NCBI GenBank assembly: GCA_002351725.1
Contig: DEHD01000025.1
Location: 2,353-66,352 of the forward strand
Direction: 5' to 3'
Source of the DNA: Prevotella sp. UBA2809
GTDB taxonomy: Bacteria > Bacteroidota > Bacteroidia > Bacteroidales > Bacteroidaceae
DNA: 64,000 nucleotides
Part shown: piece after piece, positions 34,208 through 43,838 of the stretch
Layout of the letters: every line of letters begins with the position of its first letter
How positions within the stretch are numbered: position 1 is the stretch's first letter
Notes under the pieces: model-generated
Seen by the model: only the letters and a program-made list of their open reading frames with translations
What the model was told of the DNA's origin: nothing
Databases searched by the model: none
Translations under genes and position numbers: made by a program

Positions 34208-35451
34208 ATTTCCCGTTATACATAGCTAAAAAGATATATAGTGACCAGGGCGACAAACGAAAAGTTAGTCGCCCGGCTATTCGTATAGCTACCATCGGTG
34301 TGGCTATCGGTCTGGCAGTTATGATAGTAACGGTTAGCGTGGTACTGGGATTCAAACACACCATCCGCGATAAGGTTGTTGGATTTGGTAGTCACATACA
34401 GGTTCACAATATTATGAACTATAGCGGTGGTGATCCCCATCCTATTTGCGCCAACGACAGCCTGATGAATGCTATCAGCAAACTTGATGGCGTGGCTCAT
34501 GCTGAGCGCTTCAGCATGACGCAAGGAATATTAAAAACTGACGAGGATTTTCTTGGTGTAGCATTTAAAGGAATAGCTGCAGAATACGACACAACATTCT
34601 TAAGCAAGCACCTCACAGAGGGTTCAACACCAGAATTCAGCGATTCAGCAAGCCACTATAAATTGCTGATATCCAAGATGATAGCCGACAAGATGCGACT
34701 AAAAGCTGGAGATAAAGTGTATGGTTACTTTATTGACAACGAAGATGTGCGTACACGCAGATTCACCATCGCAGGCATATACCAGACGAACATGACTCGC
34801 TTTGACGAGACACTTTGCTTCACAGACCTGTATACAGCTAACAAACTAAATGGTTGGACTGAGAATCAGGCTACAGGTATTGAGGTATTGGTTAAGGACT
34901 TTGAACGTCTGGACCTTACAGCAAATGCATTCATTGACAATGTGAACCGCTCCTCAGACGAGCAAGGGAACTCGCTGACAAGTGAGACCATATACGAACT
35001 ATATCCACAGGTATTCTCATGGTTGGAGCTACTAGACATTAACGTTTGGATAATACTTGCGCTTATGGTATGCGTAGCTGGATTTACAATGATTAGCGGA
35101 CTGCTGATAATAATACTTGAGCGCACACAGATGATAGGAATATTGAAGGCTCTAGGCGCCAGAAACAAGACTGTACGCCACACTTTTCTTTGGTTCTCTG
35201 TATTTATTATAGGTCAGGGACTGTTCTGGGGGAACATTGCCGGCATAGGCATCGTACTACTTCAGCAGTACACAGGATTGATAACACTCGACCCACAGAC
35301 ATATTACGTTAGTGAGGCACCAATGGAACTGAATATACCCCTCATAATAATGATAAATGTAGCCACACTTTTGATATGTGTGTTTGTTCTTATTGCACCA
35401 AGCTACTTGATTTCGCATATCCATCCTGCGAAATCGATGAGATACGAATAA
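34204..35451 (+). CDS. FtsX/LolC-LolE-type ABC transporter permease
   Basis: The 415-residue protein has one N-terminal transmembrane segment (RIATIGVAIGLAVMIVTVSV), a large periplasmic domain, and three C-terminal segments. This is the MacB/FtsX layout used by lipoprotein-releasing LolC/E systems. WIILALMVCVAGFTMISGLLI and ILKALGARNKTVRHTFLW are typical. It starts with GTG (34204) overlapping the aminotransferase stop. No ATPase gene is adjacent, so its partner is elsewhere. Confidence 0.88.
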   Translation: MNFPLYIAKKIYSDQGDKRKVSRPAIRIATIGVAIGLAVMIVTVSVVLGFKHTIRDKVVGFGSHIQVHNIMNYSGGDPHPICANDSLMNAISKLDGVAHAERFSMTQGILKTDEDFLGVAFKGIAAEYDTTFLSKHLTEGSTPEFSDSASHYKLLISKMIADKMRLKAGDKVYGYFIDNEDVRTRRFTIAGIYQTNMTRFDETLCFTDLYTANKLNGWTENQATGIEVLVKDFERLDLTANAFIDNVNRSSDEQGNSLTSETIYELYPQVFSWLELLDINVWIILALMVCVAGFTMISGLLIIILERTQMIGILKALGARNKTVRHTFLWFSVFIIGQGLFWGNIAGIGIVLLQQYTGLITLDPQTYYVSEAPMELNIPLIIMINVATLLICVFVLIAPSYLISHIHPAKSMRYE

Positions 35452-35476
35452 TTTTTTGAAAAATTGCACAAAAACA

Positions 35477-35508
35477 TTTGGTAGTGTGCAAAAAATGCAT
35501 TACCTTTG
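35477..35508 (+). promoter_or_regulatory. Promoter of the acyl-CoA ligase pair
   Basis: TTTG at 35477-35480 and TACCTTTG at 35501-35508 are exactly 20 bp apart. A near-perfect inverted repeat from 35508 to 35530 (arms GCACAAA and TTTGTGC) covers the predicted start, a likely operator or 5' hairpin. Confidence 0.75.
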
Positions 35509-35537
35509 CACAAAATTTCAAAATTTGTGCAGTTTTA

Positions 35538-37196
35538 ATGGAAAAATATAGCAGTTTTAATGCTTTAATTCAGGAAGCCATAGTGAAAAACTGGGACCAA
35601 GATGCTCTTACTGACTATCAGGGCATTACGCTCCAGTATCACGACGTAGCACGCAAAATCGAGAAAATACATATATTATTTGAAAACAGTGGTGTGGTTA
35701 AAGGTGACAAGATAGCGATATGCGGTCGCAACTCTGCACATTGGGCAGTAGCCTTCCTTGCCACACTTACCTATGGGGCCGTAGCAGTGCCCATTCTACA
35801 CGAGTTTAATGGAGAGCAGATTCAGAACATTGTAAATCACTCAGGCTCCAAACTCTTATTTATAGGAGATTTTGCAGTAAAGACAATCGATCCCGAAACA
35901 ATGCCAGCACTTGAGGCTATTATTAACTTGCCCGATTTCTCGCTATTCATTTCGAGATCTGAGAAAATCACATACGCGCGCGAACATCTTAATATGATGT
36001 TTGGCAGCAAATACCCAAAAGCATTCAGAGCTCAGCATGTAAAATATCACGTTGACGATGCCGAAGAATTGTCGATGATTAACTACACCAGCGGTACAAC
36101 AGGATTCTCAAAGGGGGTTATGCTACCCTATCGCACAATCTGGAGCAACGTTGAGTTCTGTTTACGCGTACTGGGCAGAAACGTAAAGGCTGGAGACAAT
36201 ATGCTTAGCATTCTGCCTATGGCTCACATGTACGGAATGGCGGTGGAATTCCTTTTCGGATTCTGCAACGGATGCCATCTGTTCTTCCTTACCCGCCTGC
36301 CAAGTCCCGCAATCATAGCCGAGGCGTTTGCTACAGTAAAACCTTCAGTAATCATCACAGTACCGCTTATTATTGAAAAGATAATACGTAAGAAGGTATT
36401 CCCCAAGATACAGGACAACCGTATGCGTCTGCTGCTGGCTATGCCTATAGTTAGCAAAAAGGTAAAGACACGTATTTGCAAAGAGGTTTACAAGGCCTTT
36501 GGCGGCAACCTGTATGAGGTTATCGTAGGTGGTGCTCCACTATCAAAAGAGGTTGAGGAATTCCTGCTGTCGATTGGTTTCCCAATAACGGTAGGCTACG
36601 GTACCACAGAGTGCGCTCCGCTGATATCATTCAGCGACTACCACAACTTTGCACCTGGTTCGTGCGGAACCCCTGTCGACCGCATGGAGGTGAAGATTCT
36701 GAGTTCTGACCCACAGAACATTGCCGGAGAGATTGTGGCAAGAGGAACAAACGTGATGACAGGATACTACATGAACGAAGAAGCAACCCGCGAGGTGTTG
36801 GATGCCGATGGATGGTATCATACTGGCGACTTGGCAACAATGTCGGAAGACGGACATATATTTATTCGCGGACGCCTGAAAAACATGCTGCTTGGAGCTA
36901 ATGGACAGAACGTATATCCAGAGGAGATAGAAGACAAACTGAACACTATGGCGATGGTATCAGAGAGTCTGGTGATTCAGCGTGGCGACAAGCTGGTTGC
37001 TCTGGTACACCCCGACAAAGACGAGGTTGTGAGCTTTACACGCGAAGAACTGGAAAACATTATGGAGCAGAATCGTCAGGAACTGAACAACATTCTGCCT
37101 GCATACAGTCGCATCTCGGCAATTGAACTCCAAGAAGAGGAATTTGCCAAGACACCGAAAAAGAGTATAAAACGCTACCTATATAAGAATAACTGA
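35538..37196 (+). CDS. Long-chain-fatty-acid-CoA ligase-like AMP-binding protein, copy 1
   Basis: This adenylate-forming enzyme activates a carboxylic acid, probably a fatty acid, to an acyl-AMP and then acyl-CoA. The ATP motif is TSGTTGFSKGVMLP. Later come YGTTECAPLIS and GWYHTGDLA, and the C-terminal lysine motif is PKKSIKRYLYK. The ATG at 35538 gives 552 residues; an earlier in-frame start lies upstream of the transcript start. Six bases separate it from its tandem paralogue. Confidence 0.92.
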   Translation: MEKYSSFNALIQEAIVKNWDQDALTDYQGITLQYHDVARKIEKIHILFENSGVVKGDKIAICGRNSAHWAVAFLATLTYGAVAVPILHEFNGEQIQNIVNHSGSKLLFIGDFAVKTIDPETMPALEAIINLPDFSLFISRSEKITYAREHLNMMFGSKYPKAFRAQHVKYHVDDAEELSMINYTSGTTGFSKGVMLPYRTIWSNVEFCLRVLGRNVKAGDNMLSILPMAHMYGMAVEFLFGFCNGCHLFFLTRLPSPAIIAEAFATVKPSVIITVPLIIEKIIRKKVFPKIQDNRMRLLLAMPIVSKKVKTRICKEVYKAFGGNLYEVIVGGAPLSKEVEEFLLSIGFPITVGYGTTECAPLISFSDYHNFAPGSCGTPVDRMEVKILSSDPQNIAGEIVARGTNVMTGYYMNEEATREVLDADGWYHTGDLATMSEDGHIFIRGRLKNMLLGANGQNVYPEEIEDKLNTMAMVSESLVIQRGDKLVALVHPDKDEVVSFTREELENIMEQNRQELNNILPAYSRISAIELQEEEFAKTPKKSIKRYLYKNN

Positions 37197-37202
37197 TAGC
37201 TT

Positions 37203-38864
37203 ATGGAACATATACCTAGTTTTAACGCTCTGATACAGAAAAGTATCATTGACAATTGGGATCGCGACGCCCTTACCGATTATAAGGGCCAGACGCTGCA
37301 GTTTCATGACGTAGCCAGAAAAATCGAGAAGTTGCATATACTTTTCGAAAACAGCGGAATACAGAAAGGTGACAAGATTGCCCTCTGCGGACGCAACTCA
37401 TCGCAATGGGCTGTGGCCTTCCTTGCCACACTTACTTACGGCGCTATTGCCGTGCCCATCCTGCATGAGTTCAACGCCGAACAAGTACACAACATCGTTA
37501 ACCACTCAGAGGCGAGACTACTCTTTGTGGGTGACCATGTGGCTACGATTATCGATCCCCAGGCCATGCCAACACTTGAGGGTATCATAAATAACCCTGA
37601 CTACTCGCTAATGGTATCACGTACCGACAAGCTTACTTATGCACGCGAGCACTTGAATGAGTTGTACGGAAAGAAATTTCCGAAATACTTCCGTAAGGAA
37701 CACGTTAGCTATTACATAGAGCAGAGTCCAGAAGAACTGGCTGTTATAAACTACACCAGCGGAACAACAGGATTCTCAAAGGGTGTTATGCTACCCTACC
37801 GCGCTCTGTGGTCGAACTACGACTTTGCCATGAGCGTATTGGGCGACATAATAAAAGCCGGCGACAAGATTATATCAATGCTGCCAATGGCCCATATGTA
37901 TGGAATGGCATTCGAGTTTATCTTTGAGTTCCTGCACGGATGCCACGTATACTATCTGAACCGAGTTCCATCGCCTGCAATTATCGCTCAGGCATTGGCA
38001 GAAATCAAGCCAAGAATAGTTATAGCAGTACCTCTTATTATAGAGAAGATTATCCGCAAGAAGGTTTTCCCAAAGATACAGAACAACCGCATGCGCCTGC
38101 TCTTACAGATGCCTGTGATATCGAAAAAGGTACGCGAGATGATATGTCAGGAGGTATTGAAGGCCTTTGGTGGAAACATGTACGAGGTCATCATAGGTGG
38201 CGCAGCTTTGAATCAGGAAGTAGAACATTTCCTAAAGCGCATAGAATTCCCATATACCGTGGGCTATGGTGCTACAGAGTGTGCCCCAATCATCTGCTAT
38301 CGCGACTATAAGACTTTTGCACCTGGTTCGTGCGGACGAGCCGCGCTACATCAGGAGGTAAAGATTGTATCACCTGATCCCAAACGCATTCCAGGCGAAA
38401 TCCTTACAAAAGGTCCGAATGTAATGCTGGGCTACTACAAAAACCCAGAGGCTACAGCTGAGACTATCGATCGCGACGGTTGGTATCATACAGGCGACCT
38501 CGGTACGATGGACGATGACGGAAATGTTTTCATTAACGGACGCTCGAAGAACATGCTGTTGGGGGCTAACGGACAGAACATCTACCCCGAGGAGATTGAG
38601 GACAAGCTGAACTCTATGACTATGGTGGTAGAAAGCATCGTGGTACAGCGCGATACGAAGTTAGTAGCTCTGGTTCACCCCGATATGGACGAGGCTAAGA
38701 ATATGGGATTCTCAGACGAAGACCTAAAGAACATTATGGAGCAGAACCGCAACGGTCTGAACGAGATTCTTCCTGCATACGAGAAGATATCAGAAATCGA
38801 AATACATGAAGAAGAGTTTGAAAAGACTCCTAAAAAGAGTATCAAACGCTATCTATACAAATAA
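37203..38864 (+). CDS. Long-chain-fatty-acid-CoA ligase-like AMP-binding protein, copy 2
   Basis: This 553-residue paralogue of the preceding gene is closely similar along its whole length, so it is a tandem duplication. It keeps TSGTTGFSKGVMLP, YGATECAPII, GWYHTGDLGTM and the catalytic-lysine end KTPKKSIKRYLYK. Differences cluster in the middle and in the acyl-pocket regions, so the two may use different acids. It lacks a separate promoter and is expressed with copy 1. A shared terminator follows. Confidence 0.92.
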   Translation: MEHIPSFNALIQKSIIDNWDRDALTDYKGQTLQFHDVARKIEKLHILFENSGIQKGDKIALCGRNSSQWAVAFLATLTYGAIAVPILHEFNAEQVHNIVNHSEARLLFVGDHVATIIDPQAMPTLEGIINNPDYSLMVSRTDKLTYAREHLNELYGKKFPKYFRKEHVSYYIEQSPEELAVINYTSGTTGFSKGVMLPYRALWSNYDFAMSVLGDIIKAGDKIISMLPMAHMYGMAFEFIFEFLHGCHVYYLNRVPSPAIIAQALAEIKPRIVIAVPLIIEKIIRKKVFPKIQNNRMRLLLQMPVISKKVREMICQEVLKAFGGNMYEVIIGGAALNQEVEHFLKRIEFPYTVGYGATECAPIICYRDYKTFAPGSCGRAALHQEVKIVSPDPKRIPGEILTKGPNVMLGYYKNPEATAETIDRDGWYHTGDLGTMDDDGNVFINGRSKNMLLGANGQNIYPEEIEDKLNSMTMVVESIVVQRDTKLVALVHPDMDEAKNMGFSDEDLKNIMEQNRNGLNEILPAYEKISEIEIHEEEFEKTPKKSIKRYLYK

Positions 38865-38875
38865 ACAAAGAAAAA

Positions 38876-38912
38876 GAAAGCCTCTCGACAAACAATCGGG
38901 AGGCTTTCTTTT
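38876..38912. terminator. Bidirectional terminator
   Basis: A 12-pair stem (38876-38887 with 38897-38908) is followed by T residues on the plus strand and T-rich sequence on the minus strand. It ends the ligase pair and the DUF6057-like gene. Confidence 0.8.
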
Positions 38913-38917
38913 ATACC

Positions 38918-40081
38918 TTATTCATACCAATAATAATACCAATAGGTACCAAAATATTCTTCCATCATCTTGCCCTTCTGCTCTCTCTTGTCTGGATACA
39001 TGTTGCGCAGTTCGCGGAAGTTATCGTAATCTTCATCCATCACGGTGTTATGATAAACCGCTACAGGACGAGAGCGCAAATGGGTGTAAAGCACCATGGC
39101 CTCGCGATAATGCTTTGGAAGACTGTCGTTTATCGAATAATGTTTTCCAAGCTCACGTACAAAGTTATCAATATCCTTATCTATCAGATAACCAGATAGA
39201 AGATAATCGGTCACCACCTTTCGTGGAACAGAATCCTTTCGCTGAACCAGCTTTAGGTAATGCATCGGTTCCATTTTGTAGGCAGGAACAGCACCAATAA
39301 ACTTGTAAATACTATCTACCGGATACAACAACAAAGTTGGAATACTATCGTTAGTAGGCAGAATACTCTTGCTACTACCACACACCTTATATTCGAAGAG
39401 CTGCTCTCCAAGAGCATCCTTACGTGCCAAAGCATGCATACGGAGCATCACGAGCGGCTCATCGCACTCAAGCGACTTCTTACCAGTTCTAAGTGCGCCA
39501 TCAACATCACCTTCAAGCAGACAACGCTCGGCACGCATACGGTAATGAAACACGGCATTGGTATTGGCAATACCAGCGGTTATCATCATTTGGAATACCA
39601 GCAAGAGCAGGTTTACCCACATAGAACGCGACAAGATATTAGGGTTAGCATCATCGTCGAGTTCCTGCAGTTTAGTAGACACGTATGACACACAACCCCA
39701 AGCAATGAGGACAAGAATGGCTAACCAGCCTGAGAATCCATGATTAATACCTCCTTCTGGATCGGGTGTGATATTTGTTAGCATTCCCAACAGCAACATC
39801 GACGGAAAGAAGGTAAGTGAATAGAAACTTTTGTTCAGGCGGGTATACTTGTGCACCAAATTCTGGAAAAACATCAGTACGACAGTAATAACAATGGCTC
39901 CTACAACACGATTGTAATGAGTTAACCCATTACTAAGCACATGCTGCGCCATTGCCAGCAAATCGCACTGGAAGTAGTACACCCAGCACCACGTGAATAG
40001 AATAAAAACGATAGCGCACACCACACGGATGGTCATTGCGCTATCATTACGTTGTTTTTTCAGATAATTATTATATCCCAT
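38918..40081 (-). CDS. DUF6057-like membrane protein
   Basis: The 387-residue protein has about four to five N-terminal hydrophobic segments (CAIVFILFTWCWVYYF, VGAIVITVVLMFF and others) and then a soluble C-terminal half with an AERCLLEGDVDGALRTGKK tetratricopeptide-like segment. This resembles the DUF6057 family of Bacteroidales, from memory. The function is unknown. It begins one base after the glgB stop, and is the last gene of the operon with MORN, yhcH and glgB. Confidence 0.65.
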   Translation of the reverse strand: MGYNNYLKKQRNDSAMTIRVVCAIVFILFTWCWVYYFQCDLLAMAQHVLSNGLTHYNRVVGAIVITVVLMFFQNLVHKYTRLNKSFYSLTFFPSMLLLGMLTNITPDPEGGINHGFSGWLAILVLIAWGCVSYVSTKLQELDDDANPNILSRSMWVNLLLLVFQMMITAGIANTNAVFHYRMRAERCLLEGDVDGALRTGKKSLECDEPLVMLRMHALARKDALGEQLFEYKVCGSSKSILPTNDSIPTLLLYPVDSIYKFIGAVPAYKMEPMHYLKLVQRKDSVPRKVVTDYLLSGYLIDKDIDNFVRELGKHYSINDSLPKHYREAMVLYTHLRSRPVAVYHNTVMDEDYDNFRELRNMYPDKREQKGKMMEEYFGTYWYYYWYE

Positions 40082-40082
40082 T

Positions 40083-42116
40083 TCAAATTTTCTTCAATAC
40101 TACGGCAGAACGTGCCGGTATATAGAGTTTAAGCCACTCCTTATGATCTGCAACATACAGAGGATCATAATTTGTGAAGTGGGTTACTGTATCGTCGGCA
40201 AATCCGTTTCCACCAAAGTCCTTCGAGTCGGTATTAAGCATTACCTTATACGAACCTGTTGGAACCAAGAAACCATAATCGGTATAACTACGTGTGGGTG
40301 AGAAGTTAAATACAAACACTAAGTCACCACGCATGAAACAGAGTACCTGATCACCATCGTCATGCCAAATTTCAACCACAGGCTTATCCTGGAAATTACG
40401 TACAGTCTTGATTGTCTTAAGCATTTCACGATCAAAATCCCCCAGCCAATGATAACACAGATCCTTGTTGTCTACAAGGTTCCATTGACGGCGTGCATAC
40501 TTATAACTCCAGCCATTACCCTCACGAGGGAAGTCAATCCATTCCGGATGTCCAAACTCGTTACCCATAAAGTTCAGATAGCCACCATTAATGGCTCCTA
40601 AGGTAACCAGGCGAATCATCTTATGCAGGGCTATACCACGCTGGGCAATATCGTTAACATCCTTCTTAGCAAAGTGCCAATACATATCGGCGTCAATCAG
40701 GCGGAAGATAATAGTCTTATCGCCAACAAGAGCCTGGTCATGACTCTCGCAATACGAGATGGTCTTCTCGTCAGGACGACGATTCTTCACCTCCCAGAAT
40801 ATAGAACATACGTTGATGTCTTCATCACGAACTTCCTTAATAGTCTTGATCCAATAATCAGGAATGTTCATGGCCATACGATAGTCGAACCCATATCCAC
40901 CATCCTCGAACTTGGCAGCAAGACCAGGCATACCCGAAACCTCTTCGGCAATTGTGATAGCATTTGGATTAACCTCATGAATCAACTTATTGGCAAGAGT
41001 AAGATAACAGATAGCATTATCGTCCTCGTGTCCGTTGAAGTAGTCGCCATATCCACCGAAAGCCTCACCCAGACCATGAGAATAATATAGCATTGATGTC
41101 ACACCATCAAAGCGGAAACCATCAAACTTAAACTCCTCGAGCCAGTATTTGCAGTTAGACAAAAGGAAGTGCAGAACATCGTCCTTGCCATAATCGAAGC
41201 ACAGCGAATCCCAAGCCGGATGCTCATGACGATCGCCTGGATAGAAGAACTGGTTAGGATCGCCAGCGAGATTACCCAGACCTTCTACCTCATTCTTTAC
41301 GGCATGCGAGTGAACGATATCCATGATGACAGCAATTCCCATCTTGTGTGCTGTATCAATCAGTTCCTTCAAATCCTCAGGTGTACCAAAGCGGCTCGAT
41401 GGGGCAAAGAACGACGATACATGATAGCCGAAAGAACCGTAGTAAGGATGCTCTTGGATGGCCATAACCTGAATGGCATTATAGCCATCCTCCTTGACGC
41501 GCGGCAGCACATTCTCGGTAAATTCCTTGTAAGTGCCCACCTTCTCAGCGTCCTGTCCCATACCTACGTGGCACTCATAAATGAGCAATGGTGACTTAGA
41601 GGGCTTGAAGCTTTTCTTCTTCCACACATAGGGTTTCTCAGGATTCCAAACCTGAGCAGAAAATATTTTTGTATTGTCGTCCTGAACCACGCGACGGCAC
41701 CAGGCGGGAATACGTTCACCTTCTCCCCCATTCCACTTCACCTTCATCTTGTAAAGGTCGCCATGCTTTATAGCTTTCTCTGAAAGTTTAAGTTCCCAAT
41801 TACCTGTACCAGCAATACGCTTGCAACGATACTTCTCGTCCTCCTGCCAATTGTTAAAGTCGCCAATAAGATAGATATCAGTAGCATTGGGCGCCCACTC
41901 ACGGAACACCCAGCCTTTTGCCAACTTGTGAAGTCCGAAATAAAGATGACCTGATGCAAAATCACTCAGAGTCTTCTTTCCATTCTTTGTCAACTGGTTA
42001 ATTTTCCACACTGCGTGGTCGTGACGTCCGCGGATTGCACCCTCGAAAGGCTCAAGCCATGAGTCATTACGTACTAACCCGATATGTTCGGGAGATTGTT
42101 TCTTTTTTGTTTCCAT
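40083..42116 (-). CDS. glgB: 1,4-alpha-glucan (glycogen) branching enzyme
   Basis: This GH13 enzyme introduces alpha-1,6 branches into glycogen. It has 677 residues with an N-terminal CBM48-like region. Catalytic regions are DGFRFDGVTSMLYYSHG (nucleophile D), AITIAEEVSGMPG (acid/base E) and SYCESHDQALVGDKT (third acidic residue). FLYGDRHEHPAWDS-like loops are typical of the Bacteroidales and eukaryote-like branching enzymes. It is seven bases downstream of yhcH. Confidence 0.95.
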   Translation of the reverse strand: METKKKQSPEHIGLVRNDSWLEPFEGAIRGRHDHAVWKINQLTKNGKKTLSDFASGHLYFGLHKLAKGWVFREWAPNATDIYLIGDFNNWQEDEKYRCKRIAGTGNWELKLSEKAIKHGDLYKMKVKWNGGEGERIPAWCRRVVQDDNTKIFSAQVWNPEKPYVWKKKSFKPSKSPLLIYECHVGMGQDAEKVGTYKEFTENVLPRVKEDGYNAIQVMAIQEHPYYGSFGYHVSSFFAPSSRFGTPEDLKELIDTAHKMGIAVIMDIVHSHAVKNEVEGLGNLAGDPNQFFYPGDRHEHPAWDSLCFDYGKDDVLHFLLSNCKYWLEEFKFDGFRFDGVTSMLYYSHGLGEAFGGYGDYFNGHEDDNAICYLTLANKLIHEVNPNAITIAEEVSGMPGLAAKFEDGGYGFDYRMAMNIPDYWIKTIKEVRDEDINVCSIFWEVKNRRPDEKTISYCESHDQALVGDKTIIFRLIDADMYWHFAKKDVNDIAQRGIALHKMIRLVTLGAINGGYLNFMGNEFGHPEWIDFPREGNGWSYKYARRQWNLVDNKDLCYHWLGDFDREMLKTIKTVRNFQDKPVVEIWHDDGDQVLCFMRGDLVFVFNFSPTRSYTDYGFLVPTGSYKVMLNTDSKDFGGNGFADDTVTHFTNYDPLYVADHKEWLKLYIPARSAVVLKKI

Positions 42117-42123
42117 AGTTAAT

Positions 42124-42570
42124 TTATGCTTTTACTTTAAAAATAGCTTTCTTAATTTTCTTCTCTCCTATAATGCATGGAGCATGACCATCCTGGGGGA
42201 AGAAAATAACAAACTGACCAGGCTTAAGGGTAACATAAGTCTGAGGCTTTGTGTCACCATACTTCGTCATGTCAATCTTGGAATCATATTCAAACTCTGG
42301 AAGATCGCATAGAGGAGAATATCCGTAGGTCTCCTCGCAGGAAATTGGAATCTGTATGTCGACCATCTTGATATGAGTTTCAAGAAATGCAGTTTCCTTG
42401 GTACGCTGCTTGGCTACCTGAACATTAACAAACAGACTATCATCCTTGATAGGATATTTACCCTCCTCCATAGCCTGGAGATTGTTGTTTTTCAAAAACT
42501 CAATTACATCGGCAAACAACGGATTCAGTGCTACATATTTGCCAAGATTCTCAATAGTATCAATTATCAT
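42124..42570 (-). CDS. YhcH/YjgK/YiaL family protein
   Basis: This 148-residue DUF386 cupin-like protein binds metal through histidines and is linked to sugar or sialic acid metabolism in other bacteria. Motifs are ETHIKMVDIQIPISCEET and FVIFFPQDGHAPCIIG. The substrate is unknown here. It sits between the MORN and glgB genes in the operon. Confidence 0.9.
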   Translation of the reverse strand: MIIDTIENLGKYVALNPLFADVIEFLKNNNLQAMEEGKYPIKDDSLFVNVQVAKQRTKETAFLETHIKMVDIQIPISCEETYGYSPLCDLPEFEYDSKIDMTKYGDTKPQTYVTLKPGQFVIFFPQDGHAPCIIGEKKIKKAIFKVKA

Positions 42571-42593
42571 AATCGGAATGATTTATAAGTTTT

Positions 42594-43712
42594 TTATTTT
42601 GTTTGGCGGTGACCTCGGGTATATGTACCCTGTGCGGTAACCTTACCGTTTCTATCTTTCTCTACGAAATTCCCATCACGCACATCGTCTTGATATGTTC
42701 CCTCAAAACGATTACCATCTTTGTCCTCCTCAACAGCCATACCATTTCGACGACCATTTTTAAAAATTCCTTTAAACTTAGAGCCATCGGCAAAGCGCAC
42801 AATACACTCACCATTAGGCTGACCAGCCTTGAATGTACCTTCGACAGTATCGCCACTTTTCTTGGTCAGTTTGCCGCGTCCCTCCTGCTTATCGGCCTTC
42901 CACTGGCCCACATAGGTATCACCGTTGCTCCACACGAATGTGCCCTGTCCCTGTTTGTCTCCCTTTGAGAACTGTCCTGTATACTTGTCACCATTGGCAT
43001 ACTTGAATATGCCAGAACCAGTACGCTCGCCTTTAACGTAATCGCCCTCATAGACATCGCCGTTTTGGAACTTATAGATACCTCGACCGTTCATCTCATC
43101 ATCGACCCAAGGACCAATATACACATCACCGCCAGAATATTTGAAAGTTCCTTTGCCAGAGCGCATATTCTCTTTCCAATCGCCATCATATACGGAACCA
43201 TCTCCCCAGTCGTAGACGCCTTTACCATTCTTTTTGTCATTAGACCAGTCTCCCTTATAGTAGGCACCACTAGCAAATGTGTATATACCATATCCAGAGC
43301 GTTTATCTTGTTTCCATTCGCCATCGTACTTATCACCATTATAATAGTACATTATTCCATGTCCTTGCTGGTAATCACGAAACCATAAGCCATCATAGCG
43401 GTTATTATTCTGGAAATAATATGTTCCTTTGCCATGTTGTTGATCCTGGAACCACTCACCCTCGTACTTTTCACCATCAAAGAAAGAGTATGTACCATAA
43501 CCTTGGCGCTTACCTTTTACATATTCGCCCTCGTACCAGTTACCGTTTTTGTAAACAGCCTTACCTTTACCATTTGGTTTACCCATCAACATCTCTCCTT
43601 GATATTCGCCACCATCCTTAGTAGTTGCCGAACCGAGTGTTATCTTCTGCGCTTCTGCTGTAAATGGCAGAAACAATGTTAGTGCTATAATCGAAAGTCT
43701 ATTTATATTCAT
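42594..43712 (-). CDS. Secreted MORN-repeat protein
   Basis: After a signal peptide (MNINRLSIIALTLFLPFTAEAQ) the protein consists of fourteen complete 23-residue MORN repeats plus a partial fifteenth. The unit has the form Y-x-G-x-W/F-x(4)-K-x-G-x-G-x(3)-Y/F-x(2)-G, for example YEGEYVKGKRQGYGTY. MORN repeats form an extended beta structure and can bind lipids or proteins; its role outside the cytoplasm is unknown. It has its own promoter (43741-43772, minus strand) and heads the glgB operon. Confidence 0.9.
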   Translation of the reverse strand: MNINRLSIIALTLFLPFTAEAQKITLGSATTKDGGEYQGEMLMGKPNGKGKAVYKNGNWYEGEYVKGKRQGYGTYSFFDGEKYEGEWFQDQQHGKGTYYFQNNNRYDGLWFRDYQQGHGIMYYYNGDKYDGEWKQDKRSGYGIYTFASGAYYKGDWSNDKKNGKGVYDWGDGSVYDGDWKENMRSGKGTFKYSGGDVYIGPWVDDEMNGRGIYKFQNGDVYEGDYVKGERTGSGIFKYANGDKYTGQFSKGDKQGQGTFVWSNGDTYVGQWKADKQEGRGKLTKKSGDTVEGTFKAGQPNGECIVRFADGSKFKGIFKNGRRNGMAVEEDKDGNRFEGTYQDDVRDGNFVEKDRNGKVTAQGTYTRGHRQTK

Positions 43713-43740
43713 TTGAGCTATATTCCTATTTTTATGTGTG

Positions 43741-43772
43741 CAAATTTAAATAAAAATATCGAGGTTCGCAAA
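43741..43772 (-). promoter_or_regulatory. Promoter of the MORN-glgB operon
   Basis: On the minus strand TTTG (43769-43772) and TAAATTTG (43741-43748) are exactly 20 bp apart. A gap of about 30 bases separates it from the MORN start. Confidence 0.7.
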
Positions 43773-43796
43773 TTCCATCGTATTATTTTATAAGTT

Positions 43797-43830
43797 TTTG
43801 CGTTTTCATCAGTTTTTTTATTTACCTTTG
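43797..43830 (+). promoter_or_regulatory. Promoter of kdsB
   Basis: TTTG at 43797-43800 and TACCTTTG at 43823-43830 are 22 bp apart. The -7 box ends eight bases before the ATG at 43839, so the mRNA is predicted to be nearly leaderless. Confidence 0.55.
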
Positions 43831-43838
43831 CACCCATT

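Noticed and set aside
35478..35537. Upstream in-frame start for acyl-CoA ligase copy 1
   Set aside because: It lies upstream of the predicted transcript start, between the -33 and -7 boxes.
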